A stretch of DNA of 64,000 nucleotides from Gordonia hydrophobica NBRC 16057 (GTDB lineage Bacteria > Actinomycetota > Actinomycetes > Mycobacteriales > Mycobacteriaceae): NCBI RefSeq assembly GCF_001592365.1, contig NZ_BCWU01000002.1:124001-188000 (forward strand). Reading direction: 5' to 3'. Numbering within the stretch: the first letter of the stretch is position 1; every line of letters starts with the position of its first letter. Both the position numbers and the translations under genes were made by a program. Positions 1 to 9,239 of this stretch are shown here, piece by piece. The notes below the pieces were generated by a model. It made no database searches. It saw only the letters and a list, made by a program, of their open reading frames with translations, and was not told where the DNA came from.

Positions 1-636
1 GCGATCGGCAGGCACCACGTTCAGCACACCGTCCGGCAGTCCGGCTTCCTGGAAGATCTCGGCCACCAGGTACGAGCTGAGCGGAGCCTCCGGCGACGGC
101 TTCAGAACGACGGTGCAACCGGCGAGCAGCGCCGGAACGATCTTGATCATCGTCGCCAGGACCGGCACGTTCCAGGGCACCACCGCAGCCACCACGCCGA
201 CTGGATTGCGTGTCACCAGTGCCTGTCCGATCCCCGAGCGGCGAACCGCGTTCCAGGGGAAGGACTCGGCGACGTCGACCATCGTGTCGAGGAAGATCCG
301 CGGGTTACGCGACTGCATCGTGCGCGCAAGAGTGATCGGGCAGCCCATCTCCGCGCTGACCGTCTCCGCGATGAGCTCTTCACACTGTTGGAAGAGGTCG
401 CTCGCTGCGCGCAGCACTGCGATCCGCCCGTCGACGCTCATCCGCGACCACGAACCGCCGTCGAACGCCGTCCTGGCCGCCGCGACGGCCCGATCCATAT
501 CCTCTGCCGAGCCCGACGGAACGGTGGCGATCACCTGTTCCGTCGTCGGTGACACCACGCTGAGCACGTCGCCCGAACTCGGATCCTCCCATTGTCCGTT
601 GATGAACAGACTGTCGTACTTGCCTTGCCAGACCAT
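1..636 (-). CDS. Aldehyde dehydrogenase, NAD(P)-dependent (3' end beyond window)
   Basis: The 212 visible residues are the N-terminal, cofactor-binding half of an aldehyde dehydrogenase, which oxidises an aldehyde to its acid. The N-terminus FINGQWEDPSSG and the motif VVPWNVPV followed by KPSPEAP are typical of the family. The catalytic Cys and Glu lie beyond the left edge, so activity cannot be judged. The ATG at 636 has AGGAGG seven bases upstream; an out-of-frame ATG lies at 641. It heads a minus-strand unit. Its upstream region shares TGACACACCGA and CGAAATA with the cupin promoter near 9,740, suggesting joint control. In this cluster it may oxidise an aldehyde formed from the alcohol released after ester cleavage, which is inference. 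Confidence 0.9.
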   Translation of the reverse strand, partial: MVWQGKYDSLFINGQWEDPSSGDVLSVVSPTTEQVIATVPSGSAEDMDRAVAAARTAFDGGSWSRMSVDGRIAVLRAASDLFQQCEELIAETVSAEMGCPITLARTMQSRNPRIFLDTMVDVAESFPWNAVRRSGIGQALVTRNPVGVVAAVVPWNVPVLATMIKIVPALLAGCTVVLKPSPEAPLSSYLVAEIFQEAGLPDGVLNVVPADR

Positions 637-786
637 GCCATGACCTCCTCGTGGCCGGCGGAAACAGCACGTCGTGACAGTCCACCAGCTCGTATCAAAT
701 CTATTTCGTTGGGATGTTTCGGTGTGTCAGGAGAGTTCCCGGCCGCACCGCGGCGCGGTCCCCAGCACACTCGTCGTCGGCTTCGC

Positions 787-1689
787 TCACGTGCTCGGGA
801 TGTCGATCGCGAAGTCGTCGAGGTTGTAGGCGTCGGGCTCGTTTCCGCCGCGAACGCCCGTGTTCAGCGCATTGATCGCCGCCGCGTCGTCGGGAGACAA
901 GGAGAAGTCGAAGATGTCGAGGTTCTCCCGCATGCGCGCCGGATTCACCGACTTCACGATCGGCTGTCGCCCCGACTCGATGTGCCAGCGCAGCATGATC
1001 TGCGCCGGACTCTTGTCGTGACGGGAGGCGATCTGCGCGATCGTCGGGTCGTCCAGCGTGCTCCGTCCCACGCCGGAGTCTCGATAGAACGTGATGCCGC
1101 CGATCGGCGACCAGGCTTGGGTCGCGATGCCGCGTGCAGCATTCGCGTCGGCGACTGCCGATTGCTGAAAGTAGGCGTGATATTCGACCTGATTCACCGC
1201 GGGTACCACCTCGACCTCGGCGAGCAGTCGGTCGAGATGGTCGGCCATGAAGTTGCTGACACCGATCGCCCCGACCACACCGTCGGCGAGGAGTCGCTCC
1301 AAGGCGCGGTACGCGGCAACGGTGAGATCGAATCGTCCCGGCAGCGCCTGATGCAGCAGCATGAGATCGATCCGCTCCACGCCGAGCTTGGCTCGCGAGA
1401 CCTCCACCGCGCGCATCGTGGACTCGAATCCGTAATCGCTGATCCAGACCTTGCTCTCGACGAACACGTCGTCCCGCGCAACATCGGACTGCGCGATGGC
1501 CTGCCCGACTTCACGCTCGTTCAGATAAGAAGCGGCCGTATCGATGTGTCGGTAACCGCAGGCGAGTGCCGCCGTCACCGCATCGACGGTCTGCTCCGGC
1601 GGAGCCTGAAACACCCCGAATCCAATGCCGGGCATCAGGCTGCCGTTGTTGAGGGCCCGCGTCTGCAGTCCGTCGAAACCCGCCATCAT
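787..1689 (-). CDS. Aldo/keto reductase
   Basis: A single-domain NADPH-dependent aldo/keto reductase of about 300 residues, reducing a carbonyl to an alcohol in the cytoplasm or the reverse. The catalytic tetrad is recognisable: Asp and Tyr in HIDTAASYLNE, Lys in ESKVWI and His in MLLHQ. The cofactor-end signatures GAIGVSNF and IVKSVNPARM are present. The ATG at 1689 (or 1686) follows GAGGAG. The frame is open further upstream to 1752, but that extension runs through the promoter element and is rejected. It lies divergent from the thiolase operon. Its promoter carries a 22-bp stretch identical to the one before the cupin gene, so it belongs to the same regulon. Confidence 0.92.
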   Translation of the reverse strand: MMAGFDGLQTRALNNGSLMPGIGFGVFQAPPEQTVDAVTAALACGYRHIDTAASYLNEREVGQAIAQSDVARDDVFVESKVWISDYGFESTMRAVEVSRAKLGVERIDLMLLHQALPGRFDLTVAAYRALERLLADGVVGAIGVSNFMADHLDRLLAEVEVVPAVNQVEYHAYFQQSAVADANAARGIATQAWSPIGGITFYRDSGVGRSTLDDPTIAQIASRHDKSPAQIMLRWHIESGRQPIVKSVNPARMRENLDIFDFSLSPDDAAAINALNTGVRGGNEPDAYNLDDFAIDIPST

Positions 1690-1714
1690 CGTCTCCTCAC
1701 CGCAGCACTCATTC

Positions 1715-1750
1715 GTACTTGTATGTGAACGTTCATACTTTATTTCGTAC
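1715..1750 (-). promoter_or_regulatory. Shared promoter/operator element upstream of aldo/keto reductase
   Basis: A GTAC-bounded block contains the perfect palindrome TGAACGTTCA (1726-1735). The part at 1729-1750 is identical over 22 bp to 9712-9733 before the cupin gene. Read on the minus strand the core is TAAAGTATGAACGT. It is probably both the -10 region and the binding site of a cluster regulator; no regulator gene is in this part of the window. Confidence 0.6.
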
Positions 1751-2022
1751 AATACTAGCGCGCTCCGAGCAGGCGGACAACCACTTTCGACACCGGGAAA
1801 ATGCGTTCATCAAGTGAACACTGGCAACGAGAAACCTCCGGCGATCGAGCAGATCCAGCCGTTGTCGGCTCAACTATTGCCTGTTCACCGACCTGTCCGC
1901 ACACTGGTTGAACGGCTTGTCGGCGTTCACTCCTGGATGGCGTTCAGCGCAGTGTCACCCACTCCGGCACCGCCGTCATCCATTCCGGCGCACCGTTGCG
2001 CCTCGTTCGCTGAGGAGTCTCC

Positions 2023-3207
2023 ATGACCACAGTTATCGTCGCAGGCGCCCGCACGCCAGTCGGCCGCCTCTCCGGCGCACTCTCCAGGTTCTCGGGGGCA
2101 GACCTCGGAGGCATCGCGATTCGTGCAGCTCTGTCCAAGGCCGGAGTCGACGCGGATCAGGTCGGCTACGTCATCATGGGACAGGTCCTCACCGCCGGCG
2201 CCGGACAGATCCCGGCCCGTCAGGCCGCCGTCGCCGCAGGCATCGGCATGCAGGTGCCCGCTCTGACGGTCAACAAGGTCTGCCTCTCCGGCATCGACGC
2301 CATCATGCTCGCCGATCACCTCATCACAGCGGGGGCGGCGGACATGGTTGTCGCCGGCGGCCAAGAATCGATGTCCCAGGCACCCCACCTGCTGCCCGGC
2401 TCGCGCACCGGCTTCAAATACGGCGACACGCCTCTCGTCGACCACCTTGCGCACGACGGCCTGCACGACGCATTCACCGATCAACCGATGGGCGCCCTCA
2501 CCGAAGACGCCAACTCCTGCTCCCGGGAGGACCAGGACGCCTTCGCCGCCCAGTCCCACCACCGCGCAGCCGCAGCATGGGACGCCGGCATCTTCGACGA
2601 CGAAGTAGTGCCGATCGAGATCGCGCTGCCCAAGGGGAAGACGCAGACGGTGACCCGCGACGAGGGCGTCCGCTCCGACACCACCGTCGAGACACTGGGG
2701 CGCCTGCGCCCCGCCTTCCGAAGCGATGGAACGATCACGGCCGGAAACGCGTCGGCGATCAACGACGGCGCAGCAGCCGTGGTCCTGACGAGCAAGGAGA
2801 CCGCACAGCGGCTGGGCCTGACCTGGCTGGCCGAGATCGGCGCACACGGTGTGGTCGCCGGCCCCGACTCCACCCTGCAGCTGCAGCCGGCCAACGCGAT
2901 CGCGGCCGCGTGCGCCGCGGAGGGGATCGAGCCCACCGACCTCGATCTGCTCGAGATCAATGAGGCCTTCGCCGCGGTGGGCATCGCGTCGACGCAAGCC
3001 CTCGGCGTCGACCCCGCTCGCGTCAACGTCAACGGCGGCGCCATCTCCATCGGCCATCCGCTCGGCATGTCCGGCGCGCGGATCACCCTGCACCTGGCGC
3101 GCGAACTCGCGCGCCGAGGCGGCGGCACCGGTGTCGCCGCACTGTGCGGCGGAGGCGGTCAAGGCTCCGCAGTGATCCTGCGGTCGCCGACCGGAGTCGC
3201 GTCGTGA
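2023..3207 (+). CDS. Thiolase (acetyl-CoA C-acyltransferase family)
   Basis: A 394-residue thiolase, the usual length for a degradative or biosynthetic acetyl-CoA acyltransferase. It catalyses CoA-dependent cleavage of 3-ketoacyl-CoA or the reverse condensation. The nucleophilic Cys is in [11 protein letters not shown] (about residue 90), EINEAF and the His motif [16 protein letters not shown] are present, and the second active-site Cys is in ALCGGGGQG near the C-terminus. The start ATG follows GAGGAG. The stop overlaps the next gene as GTGA, so the two are translationally coupled. In this cluster it may handle the CoA-ester end of the pathway. Confidence 0.93.
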   Translation: MTTVIVAGARTPVGRLSGALSRFSGADLGGIAIRAALSKAGVDADQVGYVIMGQVLTAGAGQIPARQAAVAAGIGMQVPALTVNKVCLSGIDAIMLADHLITAGAADMVVAGGQESMSQAPHLLPGSRTGFKYGDTPLVDHLAHDGLHDAFTDQPMGALTEDANSCSREDQDAFAAQSHHRAAAAWDAGIFDDEVVPIEIALPKGKTQTVTRDEGVRSDTTVETLGRLRPAFRSDGTITAGNASAINDGAAAVVLTSKETAQRLGLTWLAEIGAHGVVAGPDSTLQLQPANAIAAACAAEGIEPTDLDLLEINEAFAAVGIASTQALGVDPARVNVNGGAISIGHPLGMSGARITLHLARELARRGGGTGVAALCGGGGQGSAVILRSPTGVAS

Positions 3208-3593
3208 CGAAGAGCGTCGAGTACACCGCGGGGCTCGCCATCCGGCGCGAAGTAATGGGAGACGAGTTCGTCGATCGGGCACTGGCCCGGACCTCGGGCA
3301 CCCACCAGGAAGCCCTGCAGGACGCGATCACCGAGCACGTCTGGAACGGCGTCTGGTCGCGCACCGGCTTGAGCCGACGCGATCGCAGCCTGCTCACCAT
3401 CGCCTTTCTCACCGCCACGCGCGCACACGCCGAACTGACCGGCCATGTGCGCGGCGGACTCACCAATGGACTGACGCCGGACGAGATCACGGAGGTCATG
3501 GTGCACGCCGTCGGCTACTGCGGAGCGCCGGCCGCACTCTCCGCGATGGCGGTGGCGCAGGACGTGTTCGACTCCCAGAAGTCCAGCGACTGA
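3204..3593 (+). CDS. Carboxymuconolactone decarboxylase-family protein
   Basis: A 129-residue alpha-helical protein of the CMD/AhpD superfamily, matching the length of gamma-carboxymuconolactone decarboxylase. The central part [13 protein letters not shown] and the segment [21 protein letters not shown] is the CMD signature, including the His. There is no CxxC, so it is not an AhpD-type peroxidase. The GTG start overlaps the thiolase stop; the frame extends 60 bases upstream but only into thiolase sequence. It may be a lactone decarboxylase or a cofactor-free hydrolase or isomerase. A second CMD gene at 7940-8329 has similar length and layout. A strong terminator follows. Confidence 0.88.
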   Translation: MTKSVEYTAGLAIRREVMGDEFVDRALARTSGTHQEALQDAITEHVWNGVWSRTGLSRRDRSLLTIAFLTATRAHAELTGHVRGGLTNGLTPDEITEVMVHAVGYCGAPAALSAMAVAQDVFDSQKSSD

Positions 3594-3636
3594 CGCACTG
3601 ACACCCAGCGACCCGGCCACCGCCGCGCACCATCGG

Positions 3637-3672
3637 AGAAAAGCCGCCGACCGAAAGGTCGGCGGCTTTTCT
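3637..3672. terminator. Strong intrinsic terminator after thiolase-CMD operon
   Basis: A perfect 16-bp stem (3637-3652 with 3657-3672) closes on a GAAA tetraloop, with T-rich and A-rich ends on its two sides, so it could work in both directions. It separates the thiolase-CMD unit from the monooxygenase promoter. Confidence 0.9.
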
Positions 3673-3684
3673 CGTGCCGAAGTG

Positions 3685-3724
3685 TTGACTCGGATTCGTC
3701 GTACGTTATATCGTATGGACGTAC
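3685..3724 (+). promoter_or_regulatory. Promoter with GTAC operator for the Baeyer-Villiger-type monooxygenase
   Basis: TTGACT (3685-3690) lies 18 bp before TATCGT (3709-3714). This is followed by ATG, three bases and GTAC. The block 3701-3724 is bounded by GTACGT and ACGTAC arms. The pattern ATATCGTATG-N3-GTAC recurs at 5903-5919 with a TTGACG -35 at nearly the same spacing. Confidence 0.6.
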
Positions 3725-3784
3725 ATGATTATGAACATCGTTGAACCCGGCAGCTCCGGAGACGACCGACGGAAGGCACATGCG

Positions 3785-5731
3785 GTGACCGAGGCAAGCA
3801 CCCAACCCAGCACCCCCCAATTCACGGAAATGCTCGCCGCAGCACTCGAGCAGGCGAACGTTCCGACGCTGCAGGCGCTGCTCGTCCAGCTGACGGGAGA
3901 CGAACAGTGGATTCGCGAACCGTTCCTGTCGACACGACCGAAGGGCATCGACGACAACGACTCCGGCGGGCTTCCGGAAGACCTGCAGAAGCGTGTTCGT
4001 GACGCCGCTTACCGCGCGATCGCCGACTGGTACGAGGGCAAGACCCCTGCCGTCGAGCGGCCCGATGCCGACCTGATCATTCGCGTCATGTCGGCGACCA
4101 TGGGCGAAGAGGTTCCCGCCGATTACGGTCCGTTCATGGAGTCCAAGATGGACGCATTCACCCAGCGCACGGCGTCGACCATCCAGAATCCGGTACCTGC
4201 GGGCTTCAGCGCGACGATCGTCGGGGCCGGCATGTCCGGCATCTGCGCCGCAGTGAAACTCAAAGAGGCCGGGGTTCCGTTCACGATCCTGGAGAAGGGG
4301 TCCGACGTCGGTGGCGTCTGGCGCCAGAACAGCTACCCGGGATGCGGCGTCGACACCGCCAGCCACCTGTACTCCTACTCGTTCGCCCAGGGACACTGGA
4401 GTCGCTACTTCGCCGCCAAGGACGAGATCCAGGGCTATTTCCGCCGTGTCGCCGAAGACTTCGGCATCATCGAGCACATTCGGTTCAACGCCGAGGTCGT
4501 CGACACCCGATACGACGAGACCACCCAGCGGTGGACCGCCGAGATCCGCAACCCGGACGGCTCCGACGAGCTCGTCGAATCCAACGTCCTGATCGCTGCG
4601 GTCGGTGCGTTCGGCACACCGAAGTGGCCGTCCATCGAGGGCATCAACGATTTCGACGGCACGATGATGCATACCGCCCAGTGGGACAACAGCGTCGATC
4701 TCACAGGCAAGCGCGTCGCCGTCATCGGCAACGGCGCGAGTGCGATGCAGTTGGTGCCCGCCATCGCCGAGCGGGTCGAGAGCTTGACCGTCTTCCAGCG
4801 GTCCAAGCAGTGGGCGGCGCCGTTCGCGAAACTCCACCGTCCGATCCCCACCTCTGTTCAGTTCCTGCTCGACGAGGTTCCGCTGTACGAGTGGTGGTAC
4901 CGGTTGCGTCTGAGCTGGATCTTCGACAGCAAGGTGTACGAGTCGCTGAAGGTCGATCCCGCGTGGGATCACCCGGAGCGGTCGCTGAACCCGATCAACG
5001 ACGGACACCGCCGATTCTTCACTCGCTACATCAAGGAACAGCTCGGCGACCGCCAGGACCTGGCCGACAAGGTGATTCCCGACTTCCCGCCGTACGGCAA
5101 GCGCATGCTGCTCGACAACGGCTGGTTCCGCACCCTCACCCGCGAGAACGTCGAACTGGTCACGACACCGATCGAGAACATCTCGTCGAGTGGCATCGTG
5201 ACCGACGACGGCGCCGAGCGCGAGTTCGACATCATCGCCATGGCGAGCGGATTCGACGTGGCGCGATTCCTGGCACCGGTCCCGGTTCACGGTCGCGGCG
5301 GCGTCTCGATCCGCGAAGCGTGGGGCGACGAGGACCCGCGCGCCTACCTCGGCACCGTGACCCCCGGGTTCCCGAACTTCTTCACGCTGTACGGACCCAA
5401 CACGGCGCTCGGTCACGGCGGCAGTTTCATCTTCGTCGTCGAGTGCCAGGTGAACTACGTGCTGGCCGTGCTGAATGAGATGTTCGCCAACGACGTCACC
5501 GAGGTGGAGTGCCGCACAGAGGTGTGCGCCGACTACAACGCGCTGATGGAGGACATGCACAGCCGCATGATCTGGACACATCCGGGCATGAGCAGCTACC
5601 TCCAGAACTCTCGCGGCCGCGTCGTGATGAACAGCCCGTGGCGGACCACCGACTACTGGCAGTTGACCAAGTCGGCAGATCTCGCCGATTTCGAGACCAA
5701 GCAGGCCCCTGCTCTCCTGCCCGTTTCGTAA
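3785..5731 (+). CDS. Flavin-binding Baeyer-Villiger-type monooxygenase (HAPMO-like, N-terminally extended)
   Basis: A 648-residue class B flavoprotein monooxygenase that inserts oxygen next to a ketone using FAD, NADPH and O2, giving an ester or lactone. About 140 N-terminal residues precede the FAD Rossmann motif VGAGMSG. DVGGVW and a second Rossmann motif IGNGASAM follow. The type I BVMO fingerprint F-x-G-x3-H-x3-W is present as FDGTMMHTAQW. The long N-terminus resembles 4-hydroxyacetophenone monooxygenase rather than cyclohexanone monooxygenase. I chose the in-frame GTG at 3785 because GGAAGG lies 8 nt upstream; an in-frame ATG at 3725 abuts the operator and has no ribosome site. The substrate is not predictable from sequence. 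Confidence 0.88.
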   Translation: MTEASTQPSTPQFTEMLAAALEQANVPTLQALLVQLTGDEQWIREPFLSTRPKGIDDNDSGGLPEDLQKRVRDAAYRAIADWYEGKTPAVERPDADLIIRVMSATMGEEVPADYGPFMESKMDAFTQRTASTIQNPVPAGFSATIVGAGMSGICAAVKLKEAGVPFTILEKGSDVGGVWRQNSYPGCGVDTASHLYSYSFAQGHWSRYFAAKDEIQGYFRRVAEDFGIIEHIRFNAEVVDTRYDETTQRWTAEIRNPDGSDELVESNVLIAAVGAFGTPKWPSIEGINDFDGTMMHTAQWDNSVDLTGKRVAVIGNGASAMQLVPAIAERVESLTVFQRSKQWAAPFAKLHRPIPTSVQFLLDEVPLYEWWYRLRLSWIFDSKVYESLKVDPAWDHPERSLNPINDGHRRFFTRYIKEQLGDRQDLADKVIPDFPPYGKRMLLDNGWFRTLTRENVELVTTPIENISSSGIVTDDGAEREFDIIAMASGFDVARFLAPVPVHGRGGVSIREAWGDEDPRAYLGTVTPGFPNFFTLYGPNTALGHGGSFIFVVECQVNYVLAVLNEMFANDVTEVECRTEVCADYNALMEDMHSRMIWTHPGMSSYLQNSRGRVVMNSPWRTTDYWQLTKSADLADFETKQAPALLPVS

Positions 5732-5880
5732 GTCGATTCTTCGGCGGTAGTGGCTCCCGCCCGATTACGGAACACAGAGGCGCACAGCCGGCGCTCGTCG
5801 TTCTCCTCAGACGAGCGTCGGCTTCTGCGTATCCGCGCCACTCGGCGACGCCGGGCGGATCGCGCACTGGCCGCGGGGTG

Positions 5881-5919
5881 TTGACGCTCACAATTGGACG
5901 TCATATCGTATGTATGTAC
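5881..5919 (+). promoter_or_regulatory. Promoter with GTAC operator for the first 3-HIBDH-like gene
   Basis: TTGACG (5881-5886) sits 17 bp before TATCGT (5904-5909), followed by ATG-N3-GTAC. The 17-position core matches the monooxygenase promoter at every fixed base, indicating one regulator. Confidence 0.58.
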
Positions 5920-5952
5920 GTATTACTGAATGACGAGGATAAGGGAAAGCAC

Positions 5953-6900
5953 ATGCCGAACGTCAAAGTCGGTTACATCGGACTCGGCCACATGGGCCGA
6001 GGAATGGCACTGAACATCGCGCGCCACGGATTCGATCTCACGGTCTTCGACCAGTCCGACGACGCCCTCGCGCCCCTCGTCGAAGCGGGTGCTCGACGCG
6101 CTGCGAGCATCGCCGACCTCGCCCAGAACGTCGACGTCGTCTTCACCTCCCTCCCCGGCCCGCCCCAGGTCGAGTCCGTGGTGTTCGGCGACGACGGGCT
6201 CCTCGCCAGCATCTCCGCCGGTCAGGCCTACTTCGATCTGTCGACGAGTTCACGCGCGCTCGCCTTGCGGATCCACGACGCCTTCGCGGAGAAGGGCGCT
6301 CACATGCTGGACGCACCGGTCAGCGGCGGCCCGGCAGGCGCGGCGTCGGGCGACATGGCGTTCTGGGTCGGCGGCGACCGCAGCGTGTACGACGAGCATC
6401 TTCCGGTCCTCCTCGCGATGGGCGACAAGCCGCGTCACTGCGGCCCCATCGGGTCCGGCACCGTCGTGAAGCTCGCCAACAACATGACCGGCTACATGAT
6501 CCTGGCCTCACTCGCCGAGACGTTCTCGACGGCGGTCAAGGCGGGGGTGGACCCGCTCGAACTGTGGGATGCACTGCGGTTGGGCGTCGTCGGGAAGAGC
6601 TCGCCGCTCGACATGCTCACCAAACAGTTCCTGCCGGGTCAGTACGAGCCGCCGGCGTTCGCGCTCAAGCTCGCCTTCAAGGACGTCAACCTGGCGACGG
6701 AGATGGCGCGCGATCTCGGGGTGCCCATGCGCCTGGCGAACATGACCATGGCCGACATGACCGAGGCATTGGGCCGCGGACTCGGCGAACAGGACTCCCG
6801 CGCCTACCTGAAGCTCCAACTCGAGCGTGCGGGGGTGACGATCGCCGTCGACCCGGACGAGCTGGCTCGACGCATGAACGAGACGACGCATCGAACCTAG
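5953..6900 (+). CDS. NAD(P)-dependent 3-hydroxyisobutyrate dehydrogenase-family oxidoreductase
   Basis: A 315-residue beta-hydroxyacid dehydrogenase. The Rossmann motif IGLGHMG starts at about residue 9. The substrate-binding motif is DAPVSGGPAGA, and the catalytic Lys lies in GTVVKLANN. Family members oxidise 3-hydroxyisobutyrate, tartronate semialdehyde or similar short beta-hydroxyacids, or reduce semialdehydes or imines, so the substrate is open. The ATG at 5953 follows an AAGGGAAAG ribosome site; the longer open frame upstream crosses the promoter and is discarded. It is followed by the alpha/beta hydrolase 47 nt downstream, probably one transcript. A diverged paralogue is at 8331-9212. 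Confidence 0.9.
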   Translation: MPNVKVGYIGLGHMGRGMALNIARHGFDLTVFDQSDDALAPLVEAGARRAASIADLAQNVDVVFTSLPGPPQVESVVFGDDGLLASISAGQAYFDLSTSSRALALRIHDAFAEKGAHMLDAPVSGGPAGAASGDMAFWVGGDRSVYDEHLPVLLAMGDKPRHCGPIGSGTVVKLANNMTGYMILASLAETFSTAVKAGVDPLELWDALRLGVVGKSSPLDMLTKQFLPGQYEPPAFALKLAFKDVNLATEMARDLGVPMRLANMTMADMTEALGRGLGEQDSRAYLKLQLERAGVTIAVDPDELARRMNETTHRT

Positions 6901-6947
6901 GGCCGATGGCACGGCATTCCAGGCTCGACAAGAAAGCAGGTGAAACC

Positions 6948-7856
6948 ATGGAGAGTCCGCAGGCATCGGTTCGCTACGACTTCCCCATCCGAATCGTCGA
7001 CGGTCAGGCCGACCATCTCAGTGCATTCTTCACCGCCGCCCGAGGGCGGCGCACCGGGATCCTGCAGATTCTGGTCCACGGGGTCTCCTACGACCACCGG
7101 TACTGGGATGCGGGGCGGATCAACGGCGTCGACTACTCGTACGCGAACTACATGGCCGCGCAGGGATTCGACGTTCTGGCAGTCGATCTTCCGGGCGTGG
7201 GAGCCAGCTCCCGCACGAACGGTGGATCGGTCACGATCGACGTCGTCGTCGACGCTCTCAGCGGGCTGATCGGCAGGCTGCGGGAGGGTCCCGATCCGCT
7301 CGGCCGCGAGTTCGCGCACATCTGTCTGGTCGGCCACTCCATGGGCGCAGCATTGTCGGTCTGCACCCAGGCGGCGACTCGGTCCGCGGACTCGGTGATC
7401 GTGACCGGGACGGGTTTCTCGCCCATTCCCTCGGGGAGCGGGTGGCCGGACGGAACGCGGGAGAAGCTGCTGACGGCGGATTACGCCCTCGTTCCGCCGG
7501 AACTGCGGAGAACGTATTACCACTTCGCCCAGACGGATCCCGCCGTGTTCGACTTCGACAATCGTGAACTGCGGACACCGCTCCCCAGCTCACTGTGGGA
7601 GGACTGCATCCGCCTCCGCGCGAACCCGAACGGCGTCGCCGGCCGCGTCGACTGCCCCGTTTACCTCCAACTGGGCGGCGACGACCCGATCATGCCCGGA
7701 GCGTATGCGGAGCAGGAGGGGCGCGAGTACGCAGCGTCCGCAGAGATCGTGACGGAGTCCATTCCGGACATCGGGCACTGCTTCAACCTGCACCTCAACC
7801 ACGAGGCCAGTTGGCGGGCGATCGTCCGCTACCTGCAGCGACACGTTCCGGCATAG
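6948..7856 (+). CDS. Alpha/beta hydrolase (probable esterase or lactonase)
   Basis: A 302-residue cytoplasmic alpha/beta hydrolase. The oxyanion-hole region is ILVHGVSYDHRYW, the nucleophile elbow is VGHSMGAA (about residue 130), the acid is in GGDDPIMP and the catalytic His is in DIGHCF. All triad residues are present. The start ATG follows GCAGGTGAAACC. With a Baeyer-Villiger-type enzyme one promoter upstream, cleavage of the ester or lactone product is the natural inference; haloalkane or epoxide hydrolysis is a less likely alternative. A terminator lies directly after the stop. Confidence 0.88.
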   Translation: MESPQASVRYDFPIRIVDGQADHLSAFFTAARGRRTGILQILVHGVSYDHRYWDAGRINGVDYSYANYMAAQGFDVLAVDLPGVGASSRTNGGSVTIDVVVDALSGLIGRLREGPDPLGREFAHICLVGHSMGAALSVCTQAATRSADSVIVTGTGFSPIPSGSGWPDGTREKLLTADYALVPPELRRTYYHFAQTDPAVFDFDNRELRTPLPSSLWEDCIRLRANPNGVAGRVDCPVYLQLGGDDPIMPGAYAEQEGREYAASAEIVTESIPDIGHCFNLHLNHEASWRAIVRYLQRHVPA

Positions 7857-7858
7857 AA

Positions 7859-7890
7859 TTCGCCCCCGGTCCGATCGGACCGGGGGCGAA
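7859..7890. terminator. Bidirectional terminator between convergent genes
   Basis: A perfect 15-bp GC-rich stem (7859-7873 with 7876-7890) lies between the convergent hydrolase and CMD genes. The stem ends are TT and AA, with only a short T-rich tail. Confidence 0.85.
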
Positions 7891-7939
7891 CTTCTGTCTC
7901 ATGGGCGATCATGCGCGACGCGGGTGTGAAGCGAGCCGC

Positions 7940-8329
7940 TCATTTCGCCGCAGCGTTCTCCATCTCGTCGAACACCGTGCGGGCCGTGCTGAACGCAGCG
8001 AGCCCCGCAGGCATCCCGACATAGATCGCGATCTGCAGCAGGCACTCTCGGATCTCGTCCTTGGTGAGACCGTTGTTGATCCCTCCGCGAATATGGCCTG
8101 CCAGGGCGTCTGGTCGATTGAGAGCCGCGAGCATGCCGATGTTGAGAATGCTGCGGCTGCGGCGATCCAGTCCTGGACGGCCCCACACCTCTCCCCAGCA
8201 GTATTCGGTGACCAGGTCCTGGATCGGACGCGAGAACTCATCGGTCGAGGCGAGAATCCGGTCGACGACCTCGTCGCCGTTCACCTCCCGACGAACCTTC
8301 AAACCCTCTTCGTACCGACTCTCTGACAT
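7940..8329 (-). CDS. Carboxymuconolactone decarboxylase-family protein (second copy)
   Basis: A 129-residue CMD-family protein with the signature RRSRSILNIGMLAAL and LAGHIRGGINNGLTKDEIREC. It is the same length as the CMD at 3204 but clearly diverged, so this is not a recent duplication. The start ATG lies one base after the TGA of the upstream dehydrogenase, with AGAAGGGAA as ribosome site, so the two are coupled. A decarboxylase or isomerase role on a ring-cleavage or lactone intermediate is possible; nothing visible fixes the substrate. Confidence 0.88.
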   Translation of the reverse strand: MSESRYEEGLKVRREVNGDEVVDRILASTDEFSRPIQDLVTEYCWGEVWGRPGLDRRSRSILNIGMLAALNRPDALAGHIRGGINNGLTKDEIRECLLQIAIYVGMPAGLAAFSTARTVFDEMENAAAK

Positions 8330-8330
8330 G

Positions 8331-9212
8331 TCATTTCCCTTCTCTGGTGATTGCTTGCCCGCGAACGCTCAGGCAGGTTCGTAGTCGTTGTCCGCAGGCA
8401 CCACCGAGCTCGTTGACGTGCCACTGGTAGAGGTCGCGTGTCAGATCGCCGAGAAACATCGGGACGCCGGAGGCGGAGCCCAGTTCGCAGACCAGGCGCA
8501 GGTCCTTCAGCAGGAGGCCCAGGGTGAAGCCCGGAGCCAGCGCACCGTCGATCACGCGAGGCATGAACTTCTCGAGAAAGACGTTCCGTCCTCCTCCTGC
8601 GGTCAAGATCTCGGTGGCGCGGGTCGGATCGATCCCGTTCTTCGCGGCGAGGGCGACGCCCTCCAAGGTGAGAAGCCGTTGCGCACCGGACAGCATGTTG
8701 TTCACCAGCTTGATCACCTGACCGGCCCCGGTGTCACCGGCATGAAAGACGTTGCAGGTCACGTCATCGAGGACCGGCTTGATCCGTTCGAAGTCCGCGT
8801 CGGGCGCGCCGACCATGATCGCGATCGTGCCCGCCTGCGCTCCACGCCAGCCACCGCTGACCGGTGCATCGATCAGTGCGATGCCGCGCTCGCGCAGTAC
8901 CGCGGCCATGTCACGGGTCGCATTCGGATTGCCCGTGGTCTGATCGACGATGATCGTGCCCGGTGTCAGCCGCGCGCTGAACTCCGCGTCGAAGACGACG
9001 CTCCGGACATGCTCCGAGGTCGGTAGACACAGGAAGATGATGTCGCAGTCGGCGGCGATCTCACCGGCGTTGCGGCAGGCCGTCGCACCCGCGTCGACGA
9101 GTCTGCGCACGGCATCGGCGTTTGCGTCGTACACCTTGAGTGGTCGGGCGAGTTGCAGACGCTCAGCCAGCGCGCCGCCCATGTTCCCGAGTCCGATGTA
9201 TCCGATCTCCAT
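8331..9212 (-). CDS. 3-hydroxyisobutyrate dehydrogenase-family oxidoreductase (second copy)
   Basis: A 293-residue NAD(P)-dependent beta-hydroxyacid dehydrogenase with IGLGNMGG at the N-terminus, DQTTGNP, the substrate motif DAPVSGGWRGA and the catalytic Lys in GQVIKLVNN. The start ATG follows CAGGAG. It is the middle gene of a cupin, dehydrogenase, CMD operon on the minus strand, with a 27-nt gap before it and a 1-nt gap after it. The C-terminal 25 residues after QWHVNELGG look less conserved. It may act on a different intermediate from its paralogue at 5953. Confidence 0.9.
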   Translation of the reverse strand: MEIGYIGLGNMGGALAERLQLARPLKVYDANADAVRRLVDAGATACRNAGEIAADCDIIFLCLPTSEHVRSVVFDAEFSARLTPGTIIVDQTTGNPNATRDMAAVLRERGIALIDAPVSGGWRGAQAGTIAIMVGAPDADFERIKPVLDDVTCNVFHAGDTGAGQVIKLVNNMLSGAQRLLTLEGVALAAKNGIDPTRATEILTAGGGRNVFLEKFMPRVIDGALAPGFTLGLLLKDLRLVCELGSASGVPMFLGDLTRDLYQWHVNELGGACGQRLRTCLSVRGQAITREGK

Positions 9213-9239
9213 CGCGATTGCTCCTGTCCTCGTCTGGAT

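Noticed and set aside
3515-5581. Minus-strand frame of about 690 codons opposite the monooxygenase
   Set aside because: It is antisense to a gene with clear FAD and BVMO fingerprints; the frame has no family signature.
5509-5952. N-terminal extension of the first 3-hydroxyisobutyrate dehydrogenase-like protein
   Set aside because: The frame is open upstream, but it crosses the end of the monooxygenase gene and the promoter; the conserved Rossmann start follows the ATG at 5953, which has a ribosome site.
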